Notes: generated from the sequence alone by a model not told the origin. A DNA stretch of 64,000 bases from Ypsolopha sequella (GCA_934047225.1 OW203983.1:41970310-42034309); one strand, 5' to 3'. Positions 25,501 through 31,585 are shown, counted from the stretch's first letter. A program made the numbers and translations.

Positions 25501-25606
25501 CGTCACCGATAGGCGTTATCTTTCTCCGAAAACAGATATTTCCTTACCATGTACCGCTTGTCCGTGGAAGGGGTAGGATTTATTATTCTTCTTTGACTAA
25601 AACATG
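1327..25606 (-). CDS. Serine-protease homologue (chymotrypsin fold, non-catalytic), 5' exon missing
   Basis: Six minus-strand exons join in phase: 25548-25606, 24534-24762, 9969-10186, 5450-5686, 3676-3771 and 1327-1500. They give about 337 aa after an unseen signal-peptide exon. The domain is S1-like: activation-region FSQRRIINP, then WLCGGVIV, FIITSAACV, MDIAVVEV, VFGWGH, MICTFGAGE, FCQ|NDHGGPL. The Asp102 equivalent is kept, but the His57 site reads TSAACV (Ala) and the Ser195 site reads NDHGGPL (His), so hydrolysis is not expected. Lepidopteran homologues of this shape are secreted. An insert rich in Lys/Arg (GCTRRGKRKLKPG) lies before the active-site loop, as I recall for this family. 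The gene spans 24.3 kb because one intron (10187-24533) holds a LINE, a MULE, a THAP element and foldbacks. Junction phases all agree, which is strong support. Role (immune modulation, seminal fluid or other) cannot be told from sequence. Confidence 0.85.
1946..3015. repeat. Diffuse minisatellite of an aaaagtgacaga unit, interrupted by an RTE fragment
   Basis: From 1946 to 2830 the unit tcaaaagtgacagatgtg recurs many times in diverged form. It is densest at 2690-2815. From 2935 to 3015 the same unit appears in the opposite orientation (gacatatgtcacttttc), so the array as a whole looks like a decayed foldback. The RTE fragment at 1999-2364 sits inside it. Confidence 0.75.
1999..2364 (-). mobile_element. 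5'-truncated RTE-like LINE 3' end, with target-site duplication
   Basis: On the minus strand the 3' part reads QFFQDDRREWQSPGK, resembling the C-terminus of RTE reverse transcriptases, then a (GGAT)n-like tail. Both sides carry the same 13 bp, agatgaaagaaat (1986-1998 and 2365-2377), a clean target-site duplication. A second, diverged copy lies at 39413-39776 in the opposite orientation. Confidence 0.8.
3676..3771 (-). CDS. Protease homologue, exon 5 of those found
   Basis: Acceptor TTTTCTCAG at 3772, donor CAG|GTAAGT at 3675. 32 codons in phase 0 at both ends. Basic, low-conservation linker (HKRGLRSLRG) ending RRYGFCQ. Joining it to the next exon gives FCQNDHGGPL, the family pattern around the active-site loop. 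Too short to identify on its own, convincing in context. Confidence 0.78.
3968..3989. repeat. (TA)n microsatellite
   Basis: Eleven uninterrupted TA units just upstream of more AT-rich sequence. Confidence 0.9.
4104..4390 (-). repeat. Probable LINE 3' tail (minus strand)
   Basis: On the minus strand AATAAA is followed by repeated ATGAAT units at 4104-4133, the layout of several lepidopteran LINE 3' ends. Nothing upstream could be recognised as coding. Confidence 0.35.
4428..4552. repeat. Tandem duplication, ~58-bp unit x2
   Basis: The block from cttaaaggtccgtataagg to atcaatcagaactgaa occurs at 4429 and again at 4487, nearly identical. The second copy has an extra ttaga. The aggtccgtataagg core also appears inverted near 4916-4930. 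Confidence 0.88.
4945..5005 (+). repeat. Partial copy of the AGGGTTCCGTACC repeat
   Basis: Reads aggttccgtacccatagggtgataaacgggaccctattacctccgctg-like text, the left half of the repeat seen in full at 13091-13386. Confidence 0.65.
5130..5245. repeat. Dispersed repeat, family with tgaaatgcaagt.acac core
   Basis: Contains ggtgtctgagatgattcc, actgtgaaatgcaagtgacac and cgaggattatggtcgtgac. Related text occurs at 33480-33600 (ggtgtcagaggtgctccc, actgtgaaatgcaagtcacac) and 40725-40785 (tcagaggtgttcctgag). No protein recognised. Confidence 0.55.
5450..5686 (-). CDS. Protease homologue, exon 4 of those found
   Basis: Acceptor TTTAACAG at 5687, donor GGG|GTAAGT at 5449. 79 codons, phase 0 at both ends. 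Contains VEKSVCKDQW and MICTFGAGELD, matching the chymotrypsin strands that precede the active-site loop, then a highly basic insert (CTRRGKRKLKPG) absent from standard trypsins. Confidence 0.85.
5985..6240 (-). pseudogene. Penelope-like element, GIY-YIG endonuclease remnant
   Basis: Minus-strand reading gives SNCIYLL.CRHC, YVGETKN and HKLMNKHR in shifting frames. These match the C-terminal GIY-YIG-type domain of Penelope-like retroelements (CIYL..C..C...YVGET....R...H). Stops and frameshifts show it is dead. A matching RT remnant lies at 8780-9320 on the same strand. Confidence 0.5.
6476..6735. repeat. Dispersed repeat, copy 2 of 2 (see 762-1012)
   Basis: Same orientation as the copy at 762-1012, 5.7 kb apart. 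Ends in an A-rich run in both. Confidence 0.75.
6826..6866. repeat. (TA)n microsatellite, interrupted
   Basis: Repeated TATATA blocks separated by single-base breaks. The ataagatatatat / atatatatctta parts form a palindrome. Confidence 0.85.
7441..7730. mobile_element. MITE with long terminal inverted repeats and 11-bp target duplication
   Basis: About 75-bp inverted repeats at both ends: aaggtgaaattt..., then a cggccc-type motif, actggagactc..gtta.tgatcag and aacaaggtt at the left, with the reverse complement at the right (7655-7730). The 11-bp direct repeat aataggagatc flanks it exactly (7430-7440 and 7731-7741). No open frame of note. The terminal motif recurs at several other places in the window, on both strands. 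Confidence 0.82.
8139..8240. repeat. Short dispersed repeat (pair with 1118-1225)
   Basis: Same orientation, with the shared core aaggagagtcc.tatttctt and tccttaagg-like end. Confidence 0.5.
8651..8765. mobile_element. Short palindromic MITE
   Basis: cagcctgttgatttcggcc at 8651 is mirrored by ggccgaaatcaacaggct ending at 8765. The arms run about 42 bp with few mismatches around a ~31-bp centre. Confidence 0.8.
8780..9320 (-). pseudogene. Penelope-like element, reverse transcriptase remnant
   Basis: The minus strand reads TNFLN, then SCHPAHYKVNS and further downstream LSPKV, resembling the segment after the RT palm of Penelope-like elements, where a SCHP..HK box is typical. Several stops and frame changes. 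Same strand as the GIY-YIG remnant 2.5 kb away, so both may come from one element or from two copies. Confidence 0.42.
9329..9413. repeat. Inverted repeat (~40-bp arms)
   Basis: tttatagcac...actttacgcacgc is followed directly by its imperfect reverse complement, cgtgcgtaaagt...gtgctataaa. CpG-rich hairpin, probably a MITE remnant. Confidence 0.75.
9969..10186 (-). CDS. Protease homologue, exon 3 of those found (Asp102 region)
   Basis: Acceptor AATTAAAG at 10187, donor AAG|GTAAAG at 9968. 218 bp, phase 1 in and phase 0 out. RWAKMDIAVVEV carries the Asp of the S1 triad. VFGWGHAEYF corresponds to the GWG strand. Joins the exon 14.3 kb away to give CMPK|PYTFNYED. Confidence 0.88.
10239..10560 (-). 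mobile_element. Non-autonomous Helitron 3' end
   Basis: On the minus strand it ends ...gcgggcgaagtcgtgggcaacagCTAG followed by T, the lepidopteran Helitron 3' terminus with a short GC-rich hairpin. The other boundary is not visible; the body includes an acagacagac stretch. Confidence 0.55.
10838..10990 (+). repeat. Diverged AGGGTTCCGTAC repeat with (GTCC)n microsatellite
   Basis: Starts agggttccgtag, then gagactccgttgtc and six GTCC/GTCY units at 10893-10923, and a duplicated aagataaatacatgaaaa. Related to the full copy at 13091-13386. Confidence 0.7.
11475..11515 (-). repeat. Probable retroelement 3' terminus
   Basis: Minus strand: gcccgaAATAAAgacattttatttttttattttt, a poly(A) signal followed by a simple T/A tail, common at LINE 3' ends. 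The body is not recognised. Confidence 0.35.
11977..12292 (+). repeat. Direct repeat of ~85 bp, 230 bp apart
   Basis: 11977-12060 and 12207-12292 both read agctttca.agaaa.tt..gtgtcagtaa..gaccat.ctgacaaagaaaa. The second copy is open on the plus strand (NDHPDKENINIILSG). Each copy is preceded by an acceptor-like t-rich ..tag. No family recognised. Confidence 0.65.
13091..13386 (+). mobile_element. AGGGTTCCGTACC repeat, complete copy
   Basis: Runs from agggttccgtacccaaagggt through gtccgtctgtctgtc, tctcatgaaccgtgatag and gttgaaattttcacagatgatg to ggtacggaacccttcgtgcg and acttggctggttttta. The 13-bp start is mirrored near the right side (ggtacggaaccct). Recognised as one of the commonest interspersed repeats of lepidopteran genomes. 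Its class is not agreed here. Partial copies: 4945, 10838, 16383, 52483 and 54866. Confidence 0.8.
13605..13958. mobile_element. Foldback element with near-perfect 157-bp arms
   Basis: Left arm 13605-13761 and right arm 13802-13958 are reverse complements over 157 bp with one difference seen (gaaacgttatg versus cataatgtttc). The central spacer is 40 bp. The inner ends and other places carry gaagtcgg/ccgactt, a word also found at 14718-14727. No coding content. Confidence 0.92.
14085..14545. repeat. Tandem array, ~131-bp unit, about 3.5 copies
   Basis: Units begin near 14085, 14216, 14347 and 14488 with caat.tcgag..atgtgctgtcat.cgtt.a.gagttc, followed by ggtgatgaagcc.ggatcgaaggtcaggtg and an ending of aagtaatacc..gattgcc. 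The last unit is partial and most diverged. Confidence 0.88.
14560..14735. repeat. gaagtcggtt-ended repeat
   Basis: Contains caaatcggttcagaaatgacggagttatg, a homopolymer A run (18 A), and gagaaccgcctcctttttgaagtcggtt, the end of a common lepidopteran repeat whose other end is aaccgacttc. Together with the foldback start (aaccgacttc at 13632) and the tandem array it may be one 1.1-kb element (13605-14735). Confidence 0.6.
15314..15402. repeat. 20-bp inverted repeat
   Basis: gttcacagttattttacctc (15314-15333) and its exact reverse complement (15383-15402), 49 bp apart. It follows a GC-rich patch (15225-15295) unlike its AT-rich surroundings. Confidence 0.75.
15905..16275. repeat. Direct duplication ending in C-tracts
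   Basis: Two copies (about 15905-16010 and 16165-16275) of tatatactttaatatattta-like text, then ctg.cactggtttt-gagaaatctt and aaaaatatgtat..cccccccccc. Both end in runs of 9-10 C. Confidence 0.65.
16457..18219 (-). mobile_element. THAP-domain DNA transposon, 1763 bp, perfect 41-bp TIRs
   Basis: TIRs 16457-16497 and 18179-18219 are identical over 41 bp (starting cctcagaataaggaatac) and the 6 bp tacaga flanks both sides (16451-16456, 18220-18225). The interior holds a minus-strand THAP-domain gene remnant (16996-17790) and little else, so it looks like an internally deleted relative of a THAP/P-element-type transposon. Identical TIRs argue for a recent insertion. A related ~90-bp internal segment occurs at 56760-56850. 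The superfamily is inferred only from the THAP domain. Confidence 0.85.
16996..17790 (-). pseudogene. THAP zinc-finger protein of the transposon, three exons, one frameshift
   Basis: Exon 1 17714-17790 starts ATG and reads MSCAIEGCKSHTRRKE...ISFH, the THAP N-terminus with the first Cys pair. Donor CA|GTGAGT. Exon 2 17209-17403 continues QFPKREELKSEWLRRI.RPNW, then after an A6 run the frame must shift by one base to read HICSKNFTPDSFGPNENLKW and LPTLY, the rest of THAP. Exon 3 begins at 17103 (ATEPVPMDICG) and stops at 16998-16996. The canonical C-x2-H of the finger reads C-S-K-N, so the His ligand looks lost. Adding one base makes all exon phases agree, which suggests either a true 1-bp deletion or a homopolymer sequencing error. 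THAP domains bind transposon ends. No catalytic domain remains. Confidence 0.75.
18825..19040 (+). pseudogene. LINE N-terminal zinc-finger segment
   Basis: Opens MSQAPGPSNG, then HIPCPECPQGRLFKGKHGL..HVARCHK, a Cys2-His2-like finger as found at the N-terminus of R2-type proteins. The frame is lost after NTTATISHSQ. Confidence 0.6.
19158..20110 (+). pseudogene. LINE reverse transcriptase, 5' part
   Basis: Two overlapping frames (19158-19580 and 19522 onward) cover the region before and including RT blocks: SVGGLDGLSPQHYKDLL, ALLKKDGGIRPIAVG, VQLGFGSRGGCEAA and VLKVDVKNAFNSVDRGALL. The Asp in KVDVKNAF is the first metal ligand. Interrupted at VGCQQ by the MULE. Confidence 0.8.
20111..22289 (-). 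mobile_element. Mutator-like (MULE) transposon with FLYWCH finger, nested in the LINE
   Basis: 2179 bp flanked by the 9-bp duplication gccagcagg (20102-20110 and 22290-22298), the usual MULE size. Both ends share ct-tc..gagcataataccag followed by repeated accagattcgcaaaat subunits pointing inward. Removing the insert and one duplication restores the RT block GCQQ|GDPLGP exactly. Contains a minus-strand transposase remnant. Confidence 0.92.
20566..21805 (-). pseudogene. MULE transposase with N-terminal FLYWCH zinc finger, one frameshift
   Basis: Start at 21803-21805, MDTKRELQFIKSGKGKPVVL. The FLYWCH finger (residues ~5-65) shows CDRYRYNF, NWRCYHQKFC and EPRHVCD. The MULE catalytic part (residues ~185-310) has DRTFRITPKPFYQVY, VPIIYVLLPNKSQ, CDYEIAVIQA and KGCYYHYMQAIYR (the C..H motif). 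Around 20935 the frame changes; the second frame (20928-20566) continues LLPKNLIPEAFLHICD, FVGQWM and NRTTNAIEGWHRRINTK, the conserved C-terminal end. A single indel separates the two halves, so the element died recently or the break is an error. The enzyme would cut and paste DNA in the nucleus. Confidence 0.85.
22290..23887 (+). pseudogene. LINE RT 3' part and restriction-like endonuclease
   Basis: Frame 22264-22775: QQGDPLGPAMFSLAI, NIWYLDDGTLGGD (catalytic YLDD) and SKCELYI. Next 22794-23132: ILNCPITERSWLQASLPIRF and FGGLGIR. Then 23140-23733: RCPCGADVDCSGLHGLSCRR, KRPDGMTLTAW, WDATCVDTLAASY. A stop at 23733 interrupts RRLFK.LSSRLIDVSGD, which continues to 23887 (SILGTLPGDSDLDRVFYL). Confidence 0.78.
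24534..24762 (-). CDS. Protease homologue, exon 2 of those found (His57 region)
   Basis: Acceptor ATATTTCAG at 24763, donor AAAC|GTAAGA at 24533. Reads VYIVKTDQTD, WLCGGVIVKPTFIITSAACV and AIAGYKNYV. The SAAC in place of the protease AAHC removes the catalytic His. Phase 0 in, phase 1 out. Confidence 0.88.
24950..25000. repeat. Perfect 20-bp hairpin
   Basis: aatatagaaagaaccctaaa (24950-24969) and its exact reverse complement (24981-25000) around an 11-bp loop. It lies in the 785-bp intron between the first two exons found. Confidence 0.8.
25548..25606 (-). CDS. Protease homologue, first exon found (activation region)
   Basis: Acceptor ACTTTCAG at 25607, donor ATG|GTAAGG at 25547. 59 bp, phase 1 in and phase 0 out. 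Reads CFSQRRIINPTPSTDKRYM, with the RRI-type start of the mature S1 domain and the residues just before VYIVKTD. Requires a preceding exon ending in one base of a codon. Confidence 0.75.
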
Positions 25607-25962
25607 CTGAAAGTATAGATTTCATTAACAAGTATACTATTTATATATTTGTATCAGATGGTCCGGAGACCAGGTTAGATTGCTGTTGACATCGGAGTAA
25701 TTTAAAAATATCATAAGCAAGACAGACAAGAAGACCAATGAAGAAATATTGTTAATGGTAAAGGAGAGAAGCCTGCTCAACACAATACAGAACAAAAGAC
25801 GAAAATGATAGGGCATTTGATACGACGTGACAGTTCATGAAGAACATAATAAAATAAGTAATAGAAAGCGAAAGACCTAGACAAAAGTATTTTTAACAAA
25901 TGAAAGAAAAAGTTAATGTCGTTTCTTACCGAGAGGAACAAAAATGGCGGTGACATCTGTGT

Positions 25963-26346
25963 CAGGCAAATAATAAAATTCAGCATTTTACATACGACGT
26001 CGTCAGTTTCTAAACGCTTGCTGTTTTGCAATTTGCTATTATTCGGCAAATTGAAAATGCCTGCTTGTGTAAAATGACTTCATCATTTTCTACAAAGCCG
26101 ATATCGAAAATCCTTCACCAAAAAGGGAAAAATAGATGCCACGTCGAGTGGAGCGAGGAGGATCGTGTTAGGTTTACATGTAACTTGTACATAGTGGGAG
26201 CCGAGCGAAATGAGGCAACTCTCAATAGTTTTAACAGAATTAGTTTATGCCGAGGCAGATTAGAAAATACTGAATTCTACTATTTGATGAAGCGTTTAGA
26301 AACTGACGACGCCGTTTGTAAAATGCCGAATTTTACTATTTGCCTG
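25963..26346. mobile_element. MITE with 57-bp terminal inverted repeats
   Basis: 25963-26019 and 26290-26346 are inverted copies with about 5 mismatches (outer end caggcaaata, inner end taaacgctt). The interior is 270 bp with no recognised coding. Lies upstream of the protease homologue exons. Confidence 0.85.
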
Positions 26347-26582
26347 CGACAACTCCACCGACAAGAGCGTAGCTTTAAAATATTGTGTTAATAGTACTGT
26401 ATGTAATATATGACTAAAATAACACATATCCCTTTTATAAATTTGGTTGCCACCAAAATATGAAATCTTATCATATAAGAGTCAAATAAACGTATTATAT
26501 TAACAGACGCATATAATTGAACAACGAAGACTAAAATGACAGCTTGGAAAAGTAGAAGAGTAAAAACAGGCAAGTATAGTGC

Positions 26583-26760
26583 AAATGAAAATGAAAATGA
26601 AAAATATATTTATTGACACCAACAAATAACTTACATACTAAATTGTGACACTAGCCTCCATACTAGGATTCCCTGGTGACATGGAGACTAGGTCCTTCCA
26701 TAACTATATAATATAAAAAATTGAAAATATGCTAAACATTAAATTATTAATTAGAAACAA
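26583..26760 (-). repeat. LINE 3' terminus (minus strand)
   Basis: Minus strand ggtgtcAATAAAtatatttttcattttcattttcatttgc: poly(A) signal plus a (TTTTCA)n tail, typical of lepidopteran LINE 3' ends. Confidence 0.5.
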
Positions 26761-27003
26761 AAAAAAAATCATTAGTTAAAATTAATAATTGCATTAATTA
26801 ATTATTTAAAAATAAATATAGGTATTAGATAAGTTAATAGAACGAACTCTATTTACATTAAAATCTTGCGTGTGGTGTGTGAAGGGAGGTGTGTGTGTTA
26901 GAGAGTGTGAGGTTGTGTGTATAATGGGTGAGAGTGAGTGATTACATAGTTACTGTTCAATGATGTACATAATTACTGTGTTTTCGTGAAGAACCAAATA
27001 CGT

Positions 27004-27115
27004 GTGCGTGGCGTGGTGCGTGGCAGCTCAAGTATTACGAGTATTGTTTTGCGTGCACAATGCCTCAGTCTAGTTTCATACAAAAACTGGTGCTGCCACA
27101 CACAACGCCACGCAC
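27004..27115. repeat. Inverted repeat, 24-bp arms
   Basis: gtgcgtggcgtggtgcgtgg (27004) is matched by the reverse complement ending at 27115 with about three differences. The arms flank 64 bp. Confidence 0.7.
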
Positions 27116-27477
27116 TCGCATTTAGTATGCAGTATCTTCCGCAAAATCTACGGACCACGGTAACGGAAAAATGAATGATCTACCCAACTTCTTGGCTTCT
27201 CATGACGCCATGCATCGATACTATGTTCTGAGATCGATACACAACGAGTCCCTTAATGGTATAGCTTCATAATGAGGATGGAGATGAGCCACAGCCGAAG
27301 CCTTCCACCAATTATAATGAAAGGATGTGTACAAGCCAGGCGTATGTATTTGGAGTAATCGATAGGTTTTACACGTGTTTGAGGAAGGACAGGAAGTGTT
27401 TGAGTGTGTGTTGTACATTTGTTTAATGAGTACACACACACACAACAAAACGCCCTTCCTTATCCTAATAGGTGATA

Positions 27478-27545
27478 TTTATTGATACAGCTAAATTTGT
27501 ACTAGAACCTCGGTAAGTGATCAGTAACAAAGTTCAGTGACCCTA
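27478..27545 (+). repeat. Copy of the actggagactcggtaagtgatcag motif family
   Basis: tttattgatacagctaaatttgtactag-, acctcggtaagtgatcag and aacaaagttcagtgac. Same family as the TIRs at 7441/7730, and as 38935-39175, 44300-44405 and 57935-57990. Confidence 0.65.
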
Positions 27546-27576
27546 TACTGATCTACTCGGGGTTAGGAATCAAATA

Positions 27577-27619
27577 ATGATGCGAGAACAATTAATACTT
27601 TGTACACTTATCAGCTTGG
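27577..27619 (+). CDS. Candidate signal-peptide exon (wrong strand for the protease homologue)
   Basis: ATGATG then REQLILCTLISLG followed by a strong donor G|GTGAGT. The hydrophobic core LILCTLISL is signal-peptide-like and ends in phase 1, the phase the protease-homologue exon at 25606 needs. But it is on the plus strand and inside a repeat-rich stretch, so it may be chance, the leader of another gene, or an inverted first exon. Confidence 0.2.
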
Positions 27620-27700
27620 GTGAGTAATGGTCACTGATATATTGGGTGTTAATTTGATAACCATTTTCCTTCAAACAGGTTGTTCTATCTATGAATATGT

Positions 27701-27850
27701 ACAACTTTTACTACGAGTTCAACGATGAAATCACGAAAAAAAAAACAACTTTTCCATAAAAATGTTAAATACCTGCTCGACCAAAAATTATGAAACAGCT
27801 AATTTATTTTTGGTGATTTTGGGTTTGGCCCCATAATAAAAGTTGTTCAT
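27701..27850. repeat. Diverged relative of the tacaacgtgtaacag MITE family
   Basis: Has the inner arms acaacttttacta.gag and ccataataaaagttgttca of the MITEs at 37690, 47576 and 60127, but lacks their outer ends. Confidence 0.5.
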
Positions 27851-27851
27851 A

Positions 27852-28319
27852 TTAAGGTGGCATAATTAGCAACTCGATTCGTGGTGGTTGAAATTTCCAA
27901 CAAAACCATGTTAAAATAAAGTCCTTATCAGCTCGCACTGCAACATGGCTGTTACGTCAGTCGCTGCGGCTGACAAGTGCAAAAATAGTGTGTTTTAAAT
28001 TCATTTTATCTAAAATAAAATACATTTCCAAGAACTGAGGAAACCAAATCATTTTATTTTGTCTCGAAGTTTATAAATTTTCATACTGTTTCGATAAAAA
28101 CTGCAGCAGTTATGTTGTTACAAGTGAACAAAAAATCGAGAAATAAGGGTAAACTTAGAATTTTCTTGCTTCACTTCTGTATATTATAATGAAATTCAGG
28201 AAAAATCACATCACTATTTGTATCGTGCAGATTACTGTGTTTTTTCTTCTGTTGAAAAATGCTATAGTTACCGTATAAAATGGTTACAAAGTTACTTGGT
28301 TCAAGGTCGTTGGCGTTGG
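27852..28319 (+). repeat. ~470-bp dispersed repeat, copy A
   Basis: From ttaaggtggc to caaggtcgttggcgttgg. The same sequence in reverse orientation is at 50234-50716. Shared inside: cagctcgcactgcaa.atgg, ctgttacgtcagtcgctgcgg, tttttatcgaaacagtat-type text. No coding content. Confidence 0.85.
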
Positions 28320-28949
28320 TAGAAGCCTTAATGGGTAGAACACCCCGTTTTAAGAAAAAAGATTATCATCTTAATCGATGATAACAGTGCAAATAGTTAA
28401 ATAATTATTTCTGACATTCAGCAGGGCTTACGTTTTAAAAGTAACACTGTTAAACATAATATGCTACACAGTAAATACATAACGTTGGAAAACATAGTTT
28501 GTAAGATTTTATCCTTAAGTAATAAATATCGAGGAAAAAATAATTTATAATTATCAATTTTTTTCAACCGTGACATTGCATTTACGTTATGTTAATAAAT
28601 AATTGCTTTTTGATGCAGATCATTTTAAATCAATCGTCTATGATTAGTTGATTACTTTTCTATTCCCCAGTCTGCTTTTTATAACTTATACATAATAAAA
28701 AAATATCATAGTGGGTATATTTTTGATTGTTGATCTGTTGTTTTAACTCATCTAAAAAGGATTACCTGGTCGTTATTCTGAATTTCTGTGAGGACGGGCT
28801 GTCATCGCACCGTCTATGTTACGAGATTGGATACGTGATAAGGTGTAAAGGGGTTTGAACATTTTGGCATAGTTCTGAGCTGCCATCTCAATATTTTTTT
28901 AAAGTTGCGTCGCACAATATAACCTATATACATACATATATATTATTTT

Positions 28950-29904
28950 CGCTTTCAAGTCTTCAATATTGACAGGAGGGTTGGTAAAAACTCTGCTCTT
29001 TAGGAATCCCCATAAGAAGAAGTCGAGTGGGGTTAAACCAGGCGACCTTGGAGGCCAGGGTATGTCTCCAAATTGGCTTATGATTTTTCCTGGAAATAAG
29101 GCTCTAACTGTAGCCATTAAGACCCTGGCAGTGTGGGCAGTGGCACCATCTTGTTGAAACCACACTTCTGGGTAGTTACTGACACTTTGTCTCAGTTCTG
29201 GCATAAGCCGGATATAGCGCTCATTGGTCACTGTAACAGTACTGCCACGCTGATTTTGAAAGAAACACGGGCCTATAAAATCTTTACCGGATATTGCGCA
29301 CCATACTGTGACTTTCGGACTTTGTAACATCTTTTGATGTTTTTGATTTGGGTTTGCAGGGGCCCAGTATCGACAATTTTGGCGGTTTACATAACCTTCC
29401 AGGTGGAAGTGAGCTTCATCACTGAAATAAACATTTTCCATATCGTTTTGCTCCGGGAAAGTTTCTAACATTCGTTCAGCATAAGTTTTACGCTTAATGT
29501 ATTCTTCAGGTTTGATTTTTTGCACGATCTGAATCTTGTATGGATGTAGCTTTAGATCTAATGTCATTATGCGCTGGAGACTAGACCGACTGATGTTTAA
29601 TGAAACTGCCTGTTTTCGCATCGAGCGTCGTGGCTGAACTTCGACTGCAGCGGCGACGCGGGCTATGTTTTCTGCCGATCTCACAGGTCTGTTTCGACGG
29701 GGGGCGGTGCGTTTTGTTTTTTGTCGAACCCGTTCGTCGAAATCTTTCTACCCATGATCTTATTAGCTGGATACTTGGTGCATCACTCATACGGCGGATA
29801 TTGTACCGAGTGCAAAATATGCGTCGTGCTCGTGTGTAGGATTTCCCGTTGTCCAAATAAGTCTCCACTGCAAACGCACGTTGCGCTCCTGACCACGGCG
29901 CCAT
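28950..29904 (-). pseudogene. Tc1/mariner-superfamily transposase, frameshifted and truncated
   Basis: N-terminal part 29904-29700 reads MAPWSGAQRAFAVETYLDNG, the HTH region, then shifts frame near 29690 to RSAENIARVAAAVEVQPRRS. Catalytic blocks: VYFSDEAHFHLEGYVN (first Asp), VWFQQDGATAHTA (second Asp) and PPRSPGLTPLDFFLWG, where the third-acid position appears as G in RSPG-L. The C-terminus is replaced by a tatgtatata simple repeat after KAKI, so the copy is inactive. Confidence 0.85.
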
Positions 29905-30123
29905 GGCGACTAAAAATTCCCGAACGGTCAGCTTTCGAACGCTACAACTCCCCCCCCCCCTCTAGCCCAGCTGCCCGCGAAATTAGTAACGTTTAAAGTT
30001 TAAAAAGTTAGCTGGGTCACCTTGTATATATATATGTATGTATATGGTTAGGGGACATAGTATTCTTGCATATGAAATTAGTGTTATATATGAAAAAAAA
30101 ATGAAATTATATATTTAATCAAT

Positions 30124-30805
30124 TGAAGTATGTACCATTATTATCTATGCACTTTCGCCATTTTATAGGTAGTTCATTAATTCCGTTGCTGAAAAAATTG
30201 TGGGAGAAAGAATCAATAAAATATATGAAAGCGATTTGGACTGCCCCATCAGAATAAAATTTTTGAATTTGTCCAAATTGCGAAAAAAGTGGTAATCTGT
30301 TGGAGCAAGGTCTGGGGAGAATGGTGGGTGTCGTAAACATTCCAATCGCAGCTCCTCTAATTTAGCGACCATCTGTCGTGCAGTGTGAGGTCTAGCGTTG
30401 TCCTGAAGCAGCAGTGGGCTAGAGCAATTTACCAGCCTCGGTTCTTGAATAGCGATCTTTTCCATCATGGTTTGCAGTTGTTGACAATACAGATCTGCCG
30501 TAATCGTCTGGGCAGAAAGAAGCTGTAGTGTATCACACCAACCCTCGTCCACCAAACACTCACCAGTACCTTTTTCTCAGTCAACTTACGCTTGGGACAG
30601 GGTTTAGCTGGTACTCTTGGGTTCAACCACTATGCTTTGCTGTGTGCAGCGTTTCCGATTGTCGTAAAGGATCCATTTTTCATCACAAGTAACAATACTA
30701 TTCAAAATTCCATCACTGCAGGACCTTATTTCATCTGTGTATGGTGACCTAACAACATTGACAAATCAACCGAATTCATGGCTTTGCGAAAGAACAATTT
30801 TGATA
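30124..30805 (-). pseudogene. mariner (DD34D) transposase remnant
   Basis: Minus-strand reading: VTCDEKWILYDNRKR (first Asp), then after stops LLLQDNARPHTARQ (second Asp) and PPFSPDLAPTDYHFFRNLD (third Asp). N-terminal half absent; it stops abruptly at the junction with the Helitron fragment at about 30807. Stops in the 30600-30700 stretch. Confidence 0.85.
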
Positions 30806-30806
30806 C

Positions 30807-31585
30807 CTCGCAATGATCAGGCCACAGCAATTAATATTTAGCAGTGTCCCAGGGGATGGAACTGAATACCGCTCTATTAACAGAGTAGTGGAACAAGAAG
30901 ATGCTACTAACTATCCTGTTGAATTTTTAAACTCCTTGAGTACACCCGGTCTCCCATCACACAATATTACATTAAAAGTCGGAGTGCCCATAATTCTTTT
31001 AAGAAATTTAAGTCCTCCTAAATTATGTAAAATCAAGAGCTTACAACAAAATGTTATTGAAGCAGAGATTTTGACAGGTTAAGGCACAGGACATAGCGTT
31101 TTTAAACCTCGAATTCCTCTAATTCCTAATAACTTTCCATTTAGTTTTAAACGCGTTCAGTTTCCGGTGAGCTTATGTTACGCAATGACTATAAACAAAG
31201 CACAAGGGCAAACTCTTTCGGTAGCAGGCGTAGACCTAAGTGTGAAATGCTTTTCGTACGGTCAGCTATACATGGCTCTTTCCCGCATAAGCAATTCACA
31301 TAATTTATATGCAATTTATATCAGGAATGTGTTTCCTGATAATTCAACCTCTAATATAGTTTACAGAGAAGCATTGTCGTAAATAATACATTGCATTTGT
31401 TGCAGCTACAATTACATAGTTTATCTTTGAATCAAGTATATAGGTATAATTTTCTCAATAAACAAAACCAAAACAATCGTTTAATTTTAATTTAATAGCG
31501 ACCAGGCGTTAAAGGATCACATTGTTTTATAAAATAGGCCCGGATAAATCTAAGTCCACGCGGACGAAGTCGCGGACACAGCTAG
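30807..31585 (+). mobile_element. Helitron 3' fragment with helicase C-terminus
   Basis: 30813-31082 reads YPVEFLNSLSTPGLPSHNIT, VGVPIILLRNLSPPKLC; a stop at 31080 breaks it, and 31090-31382 continues FKPRIPLIPNNFPFSFKRVQ, CYAMTINKAQGQTL and YGQLYMALSRI, the Pif1-type helicase end of Helitron Rep/Hel. The element closes at 31585 with ..gcggacgaagtcgcggacacagCTAG before T, the Helitron 3' end with a short hairpin. The 5' part is missing. Confidence 0.88.

Noticed and set aside
26388..26573. Minus-strand frame MPVFTLLLFQAVILVFVVQL as the missing signal-peptide exon
   Set aside because: It starts at a TTG, not ATG, and the only nearby donor-like GT is phase 0, whereas phase 1 is required.
27221..27448. 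BEL/Pao integrase-region similarity (PFIIIGGRLR)
   Set aside because: A single short match in one frame; flanking residues do not follow the family.
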